From Sinonovacula constricta (Eukaryota > Mollusca > Bivalvia > Cardiida > Solecurtidae), in contig CM017559.1 of the NCBI GenBank assembly GCA_007844125.1, positions 29,674,152 through 29,738,151 of the forward strand: DNA of 64,000 nucleotides. Reading direction: 5' to 3'. Both the position numbers and the translations under genes were made by a program. Below the pieces are notes generated by a model. It ran no database searches. It had not been told where the DNA came from and was given only the letters and a program-made list of their open reading frames with translations. Positions 21,961 through 36,200 of this stretch are shown in pieces; within the stretch, counting starts at the first letter, position 1, and each line of letters starts with the position of its first letter.

Positions 21961-24900
21961 TCTCACAATGTAAATAAATATACCACTGTGAGACAACAAA
22001 CAGTAAGCACCTTCACCGGGATATATAAACTAATAAAATACATTTGCAAACAAAATAACAAGGTATAATACACTAGATTTAACAGACAGATCGGTGCTGA
22101 AAACGTTAAATCGTAATTATTATGGACTTTTCGACCGTTCTCAAATTCAATGAATAGGCCTTGAAATAATTATAACCAACCTCGACTACTGACTGCGTAT
22201 GCAATATAAGAGCTGTTTTGTACACATACCTACTTCGTTCAGTATATACGAAAATGTAACAGATCTCCTCCAGTTGTCGACACGAGTCTCACAATTTACG
22301 CGATTAGATATTTGTGGGTAAGCCGGATAATAGACAGACTAGAATGGTCAGTATAGTAATTCCTGGGCAGTTTGTACCTACTTAAAAGGGAGATAATATA
22401 ATATCACTTAACCCTTCCAGCTTACAAATGAAAACTTGTTGACTACACTTTCATTGTCTAAAGCTATGTCAAAATGCTTTTGATTTAAGCTATACGCGGA
22501 GGAAACAGTGAACTCAGATAAAGTCTAAAATGTAAATGTTTTATTTACTATGGTATTTATATGGTGTTCTTTTAAAGACTTCATTTCAAATTTGGTTCCG
22601 TGTAAGTTTATACGTTTATAAGTTTTCTGTTTGAACGACAGTGGCTAATCGAGCGTCCTTTTAGTTGTAAAAGTATCATGTGTAGCGGTCTGAATTCCAC
22701 GACTGCCTTTCATTAGGCCATATAAAAAACCTCCAAAGTAGAAGGTATATACACAATCTAGCAGTCTTTTATGGTGAGAATAATAACGTAAGCAGATATT
22801 TGACGGAAATAAGCCCAGTGTTTTACACGTACATGATACTCTTGCATAAGAACCTTGTGAAAAATAATTAAGGGTGAAAACAATGACGCTACCATTTCAT
22901 ACATGCCCAGCTAATTAACGACATTATTCTCTATTGGCTGTTATATATGATGTATATGCTATATACAACGATCAAAGTTGTGTTTACAACAAACGTTCAA
23001 AGTACACATGAAGAAGAATTTACAGTTTTTTTATAATGACGACATATTATTTATTGGCAGGGAAAATGCCTTGTATAAAGTCTAATACATGTAATATGAT
23101 GTTGTTTTGATTGTGTTTTGTTTTTATGTAATACTCAGAAACGTTTTATTCGATTTTGCATGAGATTTATGTAATGGGACTCTTATAAATGTAGTAACAG
23201 CGTGCTTTTTCTGTATACTTCGTCTTATTGTCAATTTTAAATCTGATTCTGTAGTAAGTCTCTAATTTGTAGTACATGTCGTTTTATGAAATGTGCATGT
23301 CATAAACACCTCATTTTAAGTCAAAACAGAGTTCTTGGAAATAGTTCTTTTTCTTTAAATAAAACGATCGTACATTTTTAAGAGTCTTATCATGCACCAT
23401 AATCACACTTATGTAGTTTAAAACATGCCAGATAATCGTTGGTTTTGAGGAGTTTTATACGTATAATGGTAAGAGCTAGAAGTTCGATAACTTGCATAGT
23501 ATAACATAGTGTGACTGCAATGTTAGCTCGATGCCGGGTCGCGACACACTTAAGTCGTGAATATTGTCATGGTATTGGTCTTTTGCTAACACATGCAAGG
23601 GTAAGTCCGCAAATGTTCGGCCCGGTGACAGGACCATTTGACTTGGTGAGATATCATGCCAGGTGTTTAACGCATGCTTTACACCATTGAGTCAGCACTA
23701 TATTTGCCTAATTAGGACACCGTCCCAGACAAGTGAAATATTGTTGTTGTTGGTATCCCAATATTGTTGAGATAATTATTATCCGTAATGCAAGTCAGCA
23801 TCAAACTTTTCAGTACACTGTACATTTATAAAACTGGTGGATACTCACATTGTCTATGTATTGACTGTTGTAACAGGAAAGTTTGACATTGTTTCAGTCG
23901 AACAAATAAAACACGATTGCTCCTCGGACATGGTACCGCAGACAGTAGAGCCTTGATACTGTCTTGGCACGGTAGGTCCTGACATTAAAATCCCAACAGC
24001 TCTAGAAACAATTTAAGGAAAAGAGGAAACACAATAGGTGTTTGCACTGTAACCATAACCACATTGAAATACTTATATGTATACTTATAAGAATAGCAAA
24101 CAAACAAATAAACTTAAATCTGTATACATTTTATCGAGACGCTTTAAAATTTACCTCATAAAGGCTTTTTTTTAATCATTTCAATTTGTTGTATTGTTGC
24201 ATAATACTGCCTTTAGGTAGCATTCCGTTAGGATATTGATATCAGGCTAACATAGTGGAAATTATCAAAACAACTTTCATCAAAATAGAAAGAAATATTT
24301 CAGCATAGTTTCGGAGGACAAAGTGGTGTATTTTATAGACAACGTGTAAGTATGTGTGACTTTTATCAATGCATAGCAATCCTTTTCATACCGTATATTA
24401 CATTTAACTTTTATTACTATTTCCAAATACTTTGGTAAAATATCCCTTGCCCACAACATCATACGTGTGCCGTACTCTTGCTGTCGATCTCCTGACTCAA
24501 CGTATTAATTGTTACATGAAGTATTTCATCGGTTCACCATTTTATTTCCTGAAGCAAAAGGCAATAAAATAATAAATTACATTTTCCATAATCGTTTTTG
24601 TAGCAATGAATTACTATTATATAACTCGTTAAACAGTTTTTTTAAAAAACAACGTTTAAAATGCAAATGCAAAGAAGAGCATAATTTTGACAAGTCTATT
24701 ATAGTTTAAGTGATATTTGTGTAATTGAACATTTTAATATTCAATCATACATTGTGGTAAATGTATGGCAATCTGAAAGAACATCCTAAATACGTGACAT
24801 TTTATTTGCAAAGTGAATAGTATATCTACAAGCATTTACGTACAAAGACTAAAAATATGTATCGGAAACTTAACAAAAGCTTAATCCAACAAATAAAGTT

Positions 24901-27900
24901 ACAGGCATAAGAATAAGTGTCATTAAACAACCCATAGTCTACGCAGGTCTTCGTGTATTGGGGTGATTATTAAGATTTTAATGTTGACTATATTATTGCT
25001 TTTACCATAGACAAGCATGTCACTTTGTTCACACGTATATAAATGAAACCTCCACAGGCGTGACGAACGAGATTTAGTGCCGTTGTTTTATACTTATATT
25101 TGTACATTTTTTAATAAGTTACCATTCTAATGATAATGTCTCAAATGTAAGCAGTTTTAAGATAACTTACTTTGATTTCATTTATGAAATCTGATCAAAC
25201 ATACGACATCGACACCGATATTGATAGACACAAACCTGGTTTTCACTACTTTTCAAGGTTACAGCGGTTACTGTATGACAGTGAAGCGCAGCCACTGTAG
25301 GGAGTGTAATATAGATGACGAGACGCAGGTATTATTAAGGATTATGCATTCACATCCCCAACAAGAACGTAATCTTACTAGATGACTGTTTTTACAGTTA
25401 GCATTGTAGAAATGTGATGCAGACGAATTTTTCAGTGAGTATATGGTTTGATGTTTAAAAAATATTTTTTGTTTACAAACTTATAAATAAAACATTATAA
25501 GCTAATTAACGGCAATATGAAGATATGTATGGAATGTAGATTGTCTAGTCAAGTATGCTTATTATACTTTTAGAATATCAATATGACCCAAAATAGAAAC
25601 TTTAATGAAAATGTTGAAAAACTTAATACTTTTGTTCTTTGTCGTTTGTCCCGTTTGCTTGGTAGCTGATACAAGCGTTGTTTTATTGAATAAAAGTAGA
25701 TGAATGATATGGTAATATTAGATATTGCTAATCCATTAACTGGACAACTGCCATCGACAGTGCTACAGGTAATATTCTCGCGTAAGATTCTCTCTTGTGG
25801 CGTGTATAGTGTTTGTAATATCTAACTTGTTATTAGTTTAAAATTTAAAATGACTGTAAAATGGTAATTACTATTACAATCTGGAATCAGATTAGTCTTT
25901 AAGTATAAGAAATCAAAAGCAAAAAAAAACCACATCGTATTTAACATTAAAAGATCAGAAATAGTTTGCATTTTATGGAACTGCTATCTTTTTAAAGGGT
26001 CACAGTCGAGGTGGTTATGCAAAATTCTGAAAATACAATTATTAAGCTATTGAAGTTAACAATGGTGTTTATGTGTATTGTGGGCGAATGTTAAAGTATA
26101 AGCCAATGCAATTTGTTTGAAAAAACAACACTTTAATCATTTGGCCACCTATTCTCCGTGTCAAACTCATGGCGAAAGATACATTCATACTAGGTCCTTG
26201 TGATCAGAACTAATCTTCTCTGTTTTTGATAAAGATCTGGCATAATAATTATATGATAAATCTCCAATTTGCAAAAAATGCCCATTTATTAAGACTTGTG
26301 TTACATTGATGTATTCTGTTCCGCTTTTTCCAAGAAGATCTTAACAATCAAACATTCAGTATAATTGTTCAGTCTAGTCTTATAATATTCATTATAGAGA
26401 AAGGTGACCCAGGCAATTCTTAGCCTTACATAATATTACCACGAATGTAAGTGATAAACAAATAAATGTATTGCTGTCTGTCTACCCTTCCTATTCTTTG
26501 GAAAAGGCACGAAATGTCATAAAGGCTTTAAAAGAAAGTTCAAAGAAATTATCATACCTCTTGTATATTTGCTTTATAAAATATTACCCTATAATTGTCA
26601 TTCGACAACTCGTGTCCTTTAAGTTATTTAAATGTATTTACCAAACAAAATAAATAAGTTGCTTTATTAAACAATGAAGCAGACACGTGCTGTAGTCTTT
26701 GTTCAATGTATCAAACATGTATTGCAATGAAGCAATCCCACATCTAAATTACGTCTATTAAAAAGCGAAACAACGATTATGCGAGTTCAGCTGCGATTTA
26801 CAAAGATTTAAAAAGCAAAATTTGTGGCACCAGAAGAATAATTGAAGCTTTTACTGTCTCTCAACACTGTATTAATTTTAATGTGATTCCCTTAAACAAT
26901 GTTGCTGTCTTTATATGTGGAAAATCAACGTTTTTGACAATATGCTGATTGGCTCGATAGTTCCAATAAAGTTTAAAGACACATGAAGTGTGCACACAAT
27001 TGTTAAGTCGCTTTGAAATAATTAAGCTAATTAGGTTATTTTGTATTCTAAGTCCAACATTAATGTCATTTTGAAGACACATGACACAATATTTTTCTTC
27101 AAAGTACACAATTCAGCATAACAAAAGAAATCTAACTGACTTAAGTTTAATTATAGTGAAAAGTTGTAAGACAGTACCAAAACCGTTCATCATAACTGCA
27201 AACGATGATTTTATGTATGTCGGGAAAAGTATATATGAATAGATCACAAAAACAAAATCTTTGCAACAAGTAGGCGTTTGAAACGTATAAACATAACAAT
27301 CGTGGACAGTGTGTCTTCAAGTATGCATCGAAATGTGTAAGGAATGGTCCAATGAAAAAGTTCCAAACAGGTTCTTTGCAAAGACGATTTGCCATCAGCA
27401 AGTAATATCTGATCAGCCATTGGGACCTTAACGTTGTATTGACTCATTTTGCAAGCAATATGGTTTAACATATTCTATGATTCATTGCATATTTTTTGGA
27501 ATATAGCTTACTTTGATGTTTGAGAACAATGTTTATTGGTTTCCTTAAGTGCTCACCAGCAATGCATCATTAAACATTCTAGATGGTTAACCAATTAACC
27601 AATTAATATCAAAAGGTTATAAACTTGGAATCGGTGAATTCAACATTCAAACCATAGACCTAAATGTTTCCAAATAAATCTTATTGAGTTTGGAGGAGCA
27701 TTAATAAACGTCCAACACACAAAGAAACATGTATAACATGTTTGAAGTATACTTGGTCAACAGGCTTAAGTTATGCACTTGGGGTCGGAGGGGTCAGGAT
27801 TTAAAACCAAGAACCAACATGAGAGTTTAGTCCCGCCGATTTTTAATTTTCACGAACAATTCGAAAAAACGGAATATGTTCAGACTAATGCTTACTTTCA

Positions 27901-28564
27901 TGACCACACCCAGACGTACTTAATAGCAGAATCAATCTTCTTGGATAATATTAAAAACTTGCTTTCATTGTAAATCATTTGATCTTGTGTAGTGTTTCGG
28001 TCTTTTATTGAATGGCATACTACTTCTTTACTTGACAAAAATTATATTTTTAACATTAGTTTAATGTGTAGTTACCCACGTAAGCACATAATTACGTAAT
28101 AACCTTGCTTTTTGATAACATTATTTCCATTGGAAGCAATGACATGCAAGGTCGTTCTGTTTACTGTTTGTCCTAGATTGTTTCCTTATCCATTCCACAC
28201 GTGTGTGATAGGGGTTAATTTTACAAAACAATAAACTTTGTTCATTGTTCCTGATAATACCAGCAGAACAATACTGATTGTGTAATGTAAAGCTGCTTCC
28301 CGCGTTCATTTTCTGCTTATACACTTCAGTTAAAGTTTTAATAACTTTGGCATTTTTGTCTTCTACATATGTAACATCTTGGAAAGCATATCAAGTTCTG
28401 TAGGTTTTTCTTGTTTTCAACCATAATATGGCCCAAGGATTTTACATTATACATACTTTTCTTGTGATTTATAGTCATGCAAAATACGTCATTATTACGT
28501 CATGACTACAACGATAAACACCCCCTTAACCTGACTAGCGTAACCTTAAACGTTGGTGTACTTT
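21961..28564. other. Long gene-poor stretch
   Basis: No exon with convincing splice sites or motif was seen. A GC-richer island at about 23520-23740 stands out from the AT-rich background but has no second copy in this window and no tRNA-like boxes. Frames of 60-84 codons, clustered at 26.8-27.5 kb on the minus strand, have no support. Confidence 0.4.
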
Positions 28565-29490
28565 ACATAACACACCAAACCAAGGACGTCCTTGAATTCC
28601 GTGCCTAGAGGCATTGAAATAGTGCATATGTGAAATTCGCAGAAATCGCTTCATGTCCTTAATTAACTACATTAGTACGGGCCACAATATACACACCTAA
28701 TTGGACATGATATTTGTACACACGCGTCCCCGTTTATCTTTAGTTTCTTCTATAAGGCATACACACTACCAGCCACTAGGTCCCAGTTTATGCGTAGTAT
28801 TTTAAACATTCATACGCACATATCGCCGCCGTATGGCCCCCGTTTGCACGTTATATATTAAGCAATCATACACAGAAGAAAAGTCTAAATAGTAGTAGAA
28901 AACAACTGTATGACCAAAAACTAACTGGCAACGCATTGATGTTCTATAGTTATATCCGACGTTAAAGATTTAGGAATACTTAATAACTGTTTAAATATAC
29001 GCATTTATACATGAATGACATTATATCTTATACACTTTGTATTCCTCTAAGTATATGATAGATCTATAAGTATGTGGTCATTTAGGCTTTGTAGTACTTT
29101 TTATTATTGACGAATATACATAGTAACCATGTATTATACTTAAATGCATAAATGCATGAGTGAGTAATGCAAATTGGCATACCATACAAAGATACTTTTG
29201 TATTTTTTTAAAATCTGTCTATATCGTACGAAAAATTGTTTAAAAAAAACTATGGTACTTAGACAAGTGATTCGATAGAATCGCTATTTAATATTATAGC
29301 AAGCTCTAGCAAGAACACTATAATCCCTGCGAACTTAAATTATTTAAATAGTTTTTTTTAAATGGCTAGGATGTTGATTCCGCTAAGGGCAAATCAAGCT
29401 TATCGGTAGCAACAGCAGCAGCAGTAATGCTGGTAGTAGTAGTAGTAGTAGTAGTAATAGTAGTAGTAATAGTAGTAGTAGTAGTAGTAT

Positions 29491-29525
<35 letters not shown>

Positions 29526-31050
29526 ATAGAATTAGTAGAATAAGTAGTATTGGTAAAAGAAGTAATAGTAGTAACAGCAGCAATAACCGTAGTAATTGTA
29601 TCAGCATGTAATACCATATTGATTGTGGCAGCAATGAGTAATCAATCCGAAGCCAGTTGTGTTGTTGTGGCAGGTCATTATCTAATCGTTTTAGCTCCCC
29701 TAATCTCACAAATACTTTTAATGATGTCTGGCTATGGTAAATGCGAAATGTGGAAATGCTTTGTAATGCGTCTTCATTATGGTGAGCCGAATCTAAATTA
29801 TGGCTCAATCATTCTGTCTTCTTGTTCTTTATTAATGTTCTTATGTATAACATACGTAGGGGGCAATGTAGTATTTTAACCAACTTGATTGTGTACGAAT
29901 CACGCACTTTAAGCCTAAAGCAGGTAATTCTACTGCCCTTTTTCCGCCTTATAGAATCAGTATATTTTATTTTACTGTCTGTCATACAGCGCAATAAGTG
30001 TTTTCATGTTTTAAAGTATAATATAAAGATAGAATTATTCAATGTTATTAAAACTAAGAATTTCCTATCATATTTGGGCCTAAGCATATGTTTATAGGGA
30101 TACATGGATTAGAGAATTTAAAAAAAATATTTTGTTATATGTGTCGTATCACCTTCGACCTTTTGCGTAGACTTTTCAACTAAAACGATATTTTAGTTAT
30201 TTAATGTATTTTATGAGAAACGTGGCATTAGTATAAATCTCTATACATTTCTTTAAAAAATGTTAGGTTCGCAGAAAGTTATGTAAATTGTGCTAAAACA
30301 GATCAGTTCAGAGAAAAGGAGGAGAAGGTCGTTCTTAAATAAACATATATGTATTATCGTTTGTTTTTGAAATGCATCGCATCGGTCAGCAAAAAGAAAC
30401 CTATTATACCGAACAATATAAGAATGAAAACACAAGCATATGGAGTGAAGATTTTTACACATATTTTAAGGCAATAAACAATCTAAGTTCACAATTCTTT
30501 CAACCTGATGAAGATACTTTTTATTTCAATAAAAAGTATTTGAATAAGGAAATTCAGATTATGTTTGCAGAAATTTCTCAAACAGAAAAATTAAAGCATG
30601 AAACTAATTACACAATAGAGCAGCGAGGTCAGACTTATTAGTTAGTTCTTTAAATACGGGGCTCATGATTTAATATACTTCCTTTAGGCATTATTTTATA
30701 ATATTTTCCAGAAAAATGGAGTGAACGTGTTAGTATGCCTGTGTATAGAAAGGAAAGTTAAACTATTTAGAAAACAACAGGGTTCTCTCATTGCTAAGTC
30801 ATTTTGGCAAGATCCTAACAAAAGTTTTATGCAAAAGATTAAGCACAAGGGCAGAAAAATATAATGTTCATGTAGAGGCTCAAGCCGACTTTCGCAAAAA
30901 TATGAGTTCTAGAGATAACTTATTTGTTTTAAATGCAATCGTAGATCACATGTTAAATACAAATAAGAAACTACTTTCATAAGGCCTACGATCTTGTAGT
31001 TCCAGATGTACTCAGGTGCAAGCTAATTTGCTCAGGTAAATGTTTATCAT
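28565..31050. repeat. Segmental duplication, left copy (partner 51080-53065)
   Basis: The block begins near GAATTCCGTGCCTA.AGGCATTGAAA and runs through a TAG trinucleotide tract into the start of a LINE reverse-transcriptase remnant. The same order recurs at 51.08-53.06 kb in the same orientation with point changes and indels. Similarity extends well outside the LINE, so this is a duplicated genomic segment and not two independent insertions. Confidence 0.8.
29431..29585. repeat. (TAG)n trinucleotide microsatellite
   Basis: About 150 bp of TAG units with AAT and AAG interruptions. Its positional counterpart lies at 51943-52037. Long Leu-rich and Thr-rich frames on the minus strand here are translation artefacts of the repeat. 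Confidence 0.95.
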
Positions 31051-32300
31051 CGCTTTTGTTTTCTATATGCTTAAATACCTTAGAAGAAAATTAGAACTTA
31101 GCGTTTCTGGGGGAATTAAGATTGACATATTACACGGTTCTTTTATTAAATCAAAAACTAACTGTGAACGTAAATAAAAGTAAAGTTGTGTCATTAAAAC
31201 GGGTAGAGCACCTTTAAACGAAAAAGTCATGTTTAACAATGAACCCTCAAAAATAATGTTCAACGTTCCAAGGCGGTAACTGATGGTTTTTCTTTATGTA
31301 TGTTATGTCTCGTCTCTGTGTTTATTTGTTTTTCACATTTGCATTTACCTTGTTTACCTTTATCTACGTGTAGATAAAATTTAAATATCTGTTAGAGTTT
31401 TGATAGGACCTTTTCTTATTTACCTATTTAAACAAAATTTGGGTACAGTAATATCGCCAGGTGGATGCTACAGACACACATGCGATTCGTTGGCTAGCCA
31501 GGCACAAAGACATCAAAGTCTCTCATCATATAGAATTCTTAGATAAGCTTATCCTTTATATACTTAATTATGGTGCTGAGATTTGGGGTGCCATTGACGC
31601 AATGCAAATTGTAAAGCTTAAAACAAAGAATAATTGTATTTATGGAGAAATAGGAAAAATGCCTCTTAGACAGCAAAGAATCGTAGCAATCAAATAATCA
31701 AATAATCAAAATAAGATACTTGCTAAAAATTACCACATGTACTAAGACGAAATTCATAAAACATGCATATTATATACTATTACAAAATATGGAAATATTA
31801 AAAAATAACTGGTCAGGTGTGACTAAACAGATTCTAGACAGAGCAGGTTTTAGTGAGGTGTTGGCAGAATTAATGTGTTTTTGCTATATTTAAGCAAAGA
31901 TAAAATGATGTTAAGTATGGACAATATGGGTAGAAATATATATATTCTTTGATTTCGCTAAAATGTATATCTAGATAATGTTAATGGTACAAAATCCAGA
32001 ATTGCACAATTAAGACTCTCTTCACACAGACTACAAATATAAACAGGACGCCGAAATAAACCCTCTACTACGCCATTTCATGAAATAATATGCAAAATAT
32101 ATTCTGCGTTGGAAGATGAATATCACTTCATTCTTGAATGTCTAGCTAATGCAATTAAAGGAAGTAATAGAACAATACTATTACAACCACCCTAGCATGG
32201 TGCAATTCATTTAATTACTTAAATCGGAAAACAATACTGAAGTACAAAACTTAGCTGCCTACATAAGCAAAACATTTGAATTAAGAAAAGCTATATGAAA
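30372..32300 (+). pseudogene. Decayed non-LTR retrotransposon (LINE) ORF2 remnant
   Basis: Successive frames on the plus strand match the order of a LINE reverse-transcriptase ORF. 30372-30638 resembles the linker before the RT domain. 30791-30979 is RT block LSHFGKILTKVL...VEAQADFR. About 31150-31230 is the post-catalytic LTVNVNKSKVV segment. 31434-31697 contains YGAEIWG and YGEIGKMPLRQQR. About 31810-31870 reads NNWSGVTKQILDRAGF. About 32115-32150 reads ALEDEYHFILECL. The frame is broken by stops and indels, and the catalytic (YADD-type) part between about 30980 and 31150 is missing or unreadable. A dispersed repeat splits it at 31262-31433. The clade cannot be assigned by eye. The 5' half is shared with 52321-53065. 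Confidence 0.75.
31262..31433 (+). repeat. Dispersed repeat nested inside the LINE remnant
   Basis: LINE coding similarity stops before GTTCCAAGGCGGTAACTG and resumes at the LGTVISPGG motif about 170 bp later. The intervening start matches the repeat family at 18.7, 19.4 and 21.9 kb, so this looks like an insertion into an already resident LINE. Confidence 0.55.
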
Positions 32301-32530
32301 AAATTATTTCTTCACTAGTGTTTTAATAAAAAAGAGAAATGGAGAAAAAATATTCCAACTACTTAAACATATTCTTTCTTCAGATCTATAAGCAACTATT
32401 CAAAGAAAAAATATTATAACCCCCTATTCCTGTTTCATTATTTTTGTAGAATGCACATGTCTGTTAATATGATGTGTAAGATAATGTGTAACTGCATGCA
32501 ATATTTGCTTAAGTCATTGACCATTTTCTG

Positions 32531-32609
32531 AGAGAGAGAGAGAGAGAGAGAGCGAGAGGGAGAGAGAGGGAGTGAGAGAAAGTGAGAGAGGAAGAGAAAG
32601 AGAGAGGGA
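32531..32609. repeat. (GA)n microsatellite
   Basis: About 80 bp of GA units with GGGA and GTGA interruptions. Confidence 0.95.
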
Positions 32610-33186
32610 CAACACACACATACACATGCGTTATTTATCTTAATGATTTGCTGCCTAACGATAATCATTATGTGGCAACAATTTTGATGTTATCAGGCGA
32701 GAATGTATTTCTAATTATAAATTGATATGTAATTTGTCCAATGTGCAAAACCGAGTAGAAAACGTGCAAAACTAGCCCTACAACATTAATAAGATTCGGT
32801 TGGTCTGCTGTATATTTTAACATATTTTAGTATAATTTATGAAAATGAAAGTTCTAATATGATGATACGACTGATAGTTATAACGTCATTACGCATTGTT
32901 TTACTTTAAATGTTTTTCCCGAAATATCGTAGATATATTAATAATAATGAAGCGTATTTCAAATAAAAAATATGTATTTAGAAAGCACGAGCCACATTTC
33001 ATATATAAAAAAAATTCACCCCAAAAACCGAAGGGTCCATTTGTCTTGACGCGGGCCATATATATGAATATAACAAAGTACCCTGATATATTTACTTATA
33101 CTATAGATTTCTCTCTTAATTAAACAACATAGTTTTCATAATCACAAAAATCTTTGTTCATACTTTATACCAGCATATTAATGACA

Positions 33187-33188
<2 letters not shown>
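32610..33188. other. No supported gene
   Basis: AT-rich spacer between two microsatellites. A 75-codon frame has no supporting motif. Confidence 0.4.

Positions 33189-33279
<91 letters not shown>
33189..33279. repeat. (GT)n microsatellite
   Basis: About 90 bp of nearly pure GT with one AAG interruption. Confidence 0.97.
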
Positions 33280-33281
<2 letters not shown>

Positions 33282-36200
33282 ATTATCATGTGCATGTAAA
33301 GTTATCTTAATCCAATATGAAATTATCATGTATATGCTTGATTATTTCTTCGTTTCTAGTTTTTTTCATAAATAAGTCAAATATATATAACATTTACGTA
33401 ATCATTGATTAGATATATAATGCAGTACGATAAAATTTACAACTGCTCGTAATTTTGACATTGCTGCAAATATTCAATGTGCATGTGAAATTTTAATTTA
33501 ACTTAAATCTAATACTTAACGTTATGACAAACACAACGATGTAAAAACGATAAAAAATCTTTTAACAACTCAAGCAAATTGCCGAGCTTAAAATGGTAAC
33601 TGGCAAAGACCTAGATTGTTTTCTACTTCATTATACTTCTACCTGACGAATGGATGAATAAACTGTTACTTTTCAATAGACAAAAATTCAACATCAAACA
33701 AAACAAACAAAACAACAGAGATTTATAAAAAAATGTACCAATATTACATTTTTTTTATTAATTATTAGTACCTGTTTCATGTGACGAGTTTCAAAACTTT
33801 ATATATTTCCGCTTTGAAAATTCATTATTTGACCGAAATAGTCCTCGGAAATGGTAGAAAAACAGCAACTCATTATTACTGTGAAATGATTCATGAATTG
33901 CTCAAACAAAGCTATCTGAAGGACTTTTTTTAAAAGTTTCACCAAAAGTCTGACCAAACGAACCATTCAGTTTAGAGGGCAAGGCTTATTGAATAATCAG
34001 GGGTAGACAGGATGAGGTCTACAACAACATGGTTGAAATGAGCAATCTCACCCGCTCTCTTCTTGATGCCGTCCCTGTATATTCTTAGATTCTTTTAATT
34101 GTTAATGACATTTTAGGGCGCAATGTTTAACATATTTAGAGACCTTTAAACAAAAGAATGACTATGCTGGAAACTAAAAATCTCTTACACTGTAGATTAA
34201 TTACATAAACATTTGTCAGTAACGAACAACACAACTCTGATGTGAAGCAGAGTTCTTGCTACTTTTCTTTTTGTTCACTGTTGTATCTGTATTTACAAGC
34301 TGCATTGCTATCATCGGTATACTTGGCTTCTCTTGTTAAACAACACTTCGTCAAACAGCTGCACGTTTCCTGTGTATTTTTAAATGCAAGCTACACATTA
34401 TTCTTTCAAGCTCCATAACATTCAGTTCTTTTCATTGAAAACGATCTCGTAGAACAGCTGCGACTTCCTGTATTTTCCAGCTACACTATCGTCACCATAA
34501 AATGCATAAGATGCACCGCTCTGCAAAGTGATGTGAATTAATACTTTAAAGTCATATTGTATTTATACAATACATTTTATGCTCATTCATTTTCGACAAA
34601 AAATGTCCTTCTGGATGAAACCCAGTTGTTAGATCACGCAACTGTATTAACAGCGGCCAAACGATCAGGTTGATGAACTGAAGCAAACGTAAATAGGGTC
34701 AATTTTGAGATGGTATTTATTTTCTTTGACAAAGTAAAACTTGGTGCATACAATCGAGTTATGCAATGGTCAATATTTGTAATTATTACTTATTAAGTAT
34801 TGCCGAGTATTTATGCATTTTGACTACTTGACTTGAAATATAAATATTTGTCGTTTCCATTAAATACCTAGTTGCAATTCAAATGTCCAAGTATTTGGTA
34901 ATTTAAATAAAACATTGATAATTTACGATTCAAAAATTTCGTCAAGTTATGCTAAGAGTTAAACAATTGTAAATCATTGCTTAGTTCTCGAATAGCAAAT
35001 AAAAAGGCAAACGTAATTTCGTAACAAGTAATATATCATTTTTTGTAGATCAAATCGTTTTAAAATAATGTTTAACGATTGTGTATATGTGTTTGGTATA
35101 TACAAGTAAGAAGACTGGTGCATAGTTTAATATCTAGGGGAACAAAGAAAAAATGCAGAGCACTGAATCATCGATTCTACACATCATTTGGAGATTCAAA
35201 AATATAATAATTATTTTTTAATCTCTAGAGTTGCTTGTTTATTTCATTACATTTTTAGAAAGGGACTTTTGTTTACGTAAATCAAACAAAACAGCAGCAT
35301 TTTCGTCAGATGACAGTGACGCGTCTTCTTCACATTATGAAAACAACAATAGTGACTCTAACTTCAAGCACGCTTCACGAACAGATCGGGTGGAGCAAAT
35401 TGTTTTGAGCCGTTTACATTTGTGGTGATTACAATCAAAGATTGTGTGTTGCCCCGTTTCGGATGTAAAACAATCACCGGGAATTTATGACCAACATTTT
35501 ATTGTAAAAAGTACGAATTATAAAAAACACAGACATTGCATTTGTTCATCAAATGTTTTTACCAAGTCATTATACATTCAAGAAATTTCTAGGTAATATA
35601 CACTAAACTTAATTTCGGCTATTCAGATGGCCACGTCTTTATGTATTTGCATGTATTTCTTTTTGACATTAACATCTAGGAACATCATAGAAAAGAGACT
35701 TTTAACTCAATAAAACGGCATTTAACTTAATGTTGGTTATGAATAGGCCATAATAAATCATTCTGGTATTTTTACAACCCAATAATTCCGTGTCGGCAAT
35801 ATATAGGGCCTAATACTTCTTGTCGGTAATCTAAAGCCCCGTGTCGGTAATTCATACGGCATGATATCTCCAATAACACCATGTCGGAAATTTAAAGACC
35901 TAACGAGTCCATATCAATAGCCACGGTTCACAGTTATCAAACTTGGAAAACCACCTGACCACTTACGCTTTAGCTCTTCCACGCCATCTCTTCTGACGTC
36001 GATGTCTGTTTCTAGCAGGAGTTCAAATCGTTATTATTTGGAACGAATGAATATTTACGTGTTGATTAACGAGCTTTACTGAATTTAATTTGAGATACTG
36101 TTGAAAATCAGATTCAATGGTCGTGTCATTTGAAATTCGTTTTAATCTTCTTAAAACAGTTTATTTACAATTTCTTTTTTATGTTTGGCTATCTACCTTT

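Noticed and set aside
23520..23740. GC-richer island considered as a tRNA-derived SINE
   Set aside because: No A-box or B-box match and no second copy in the window.
29366..29808. Long Leu-rich and Thr-rich minus-strand frames
   Set aside because: They are translations of a TAG trinucleotide repeat in alternative frames.
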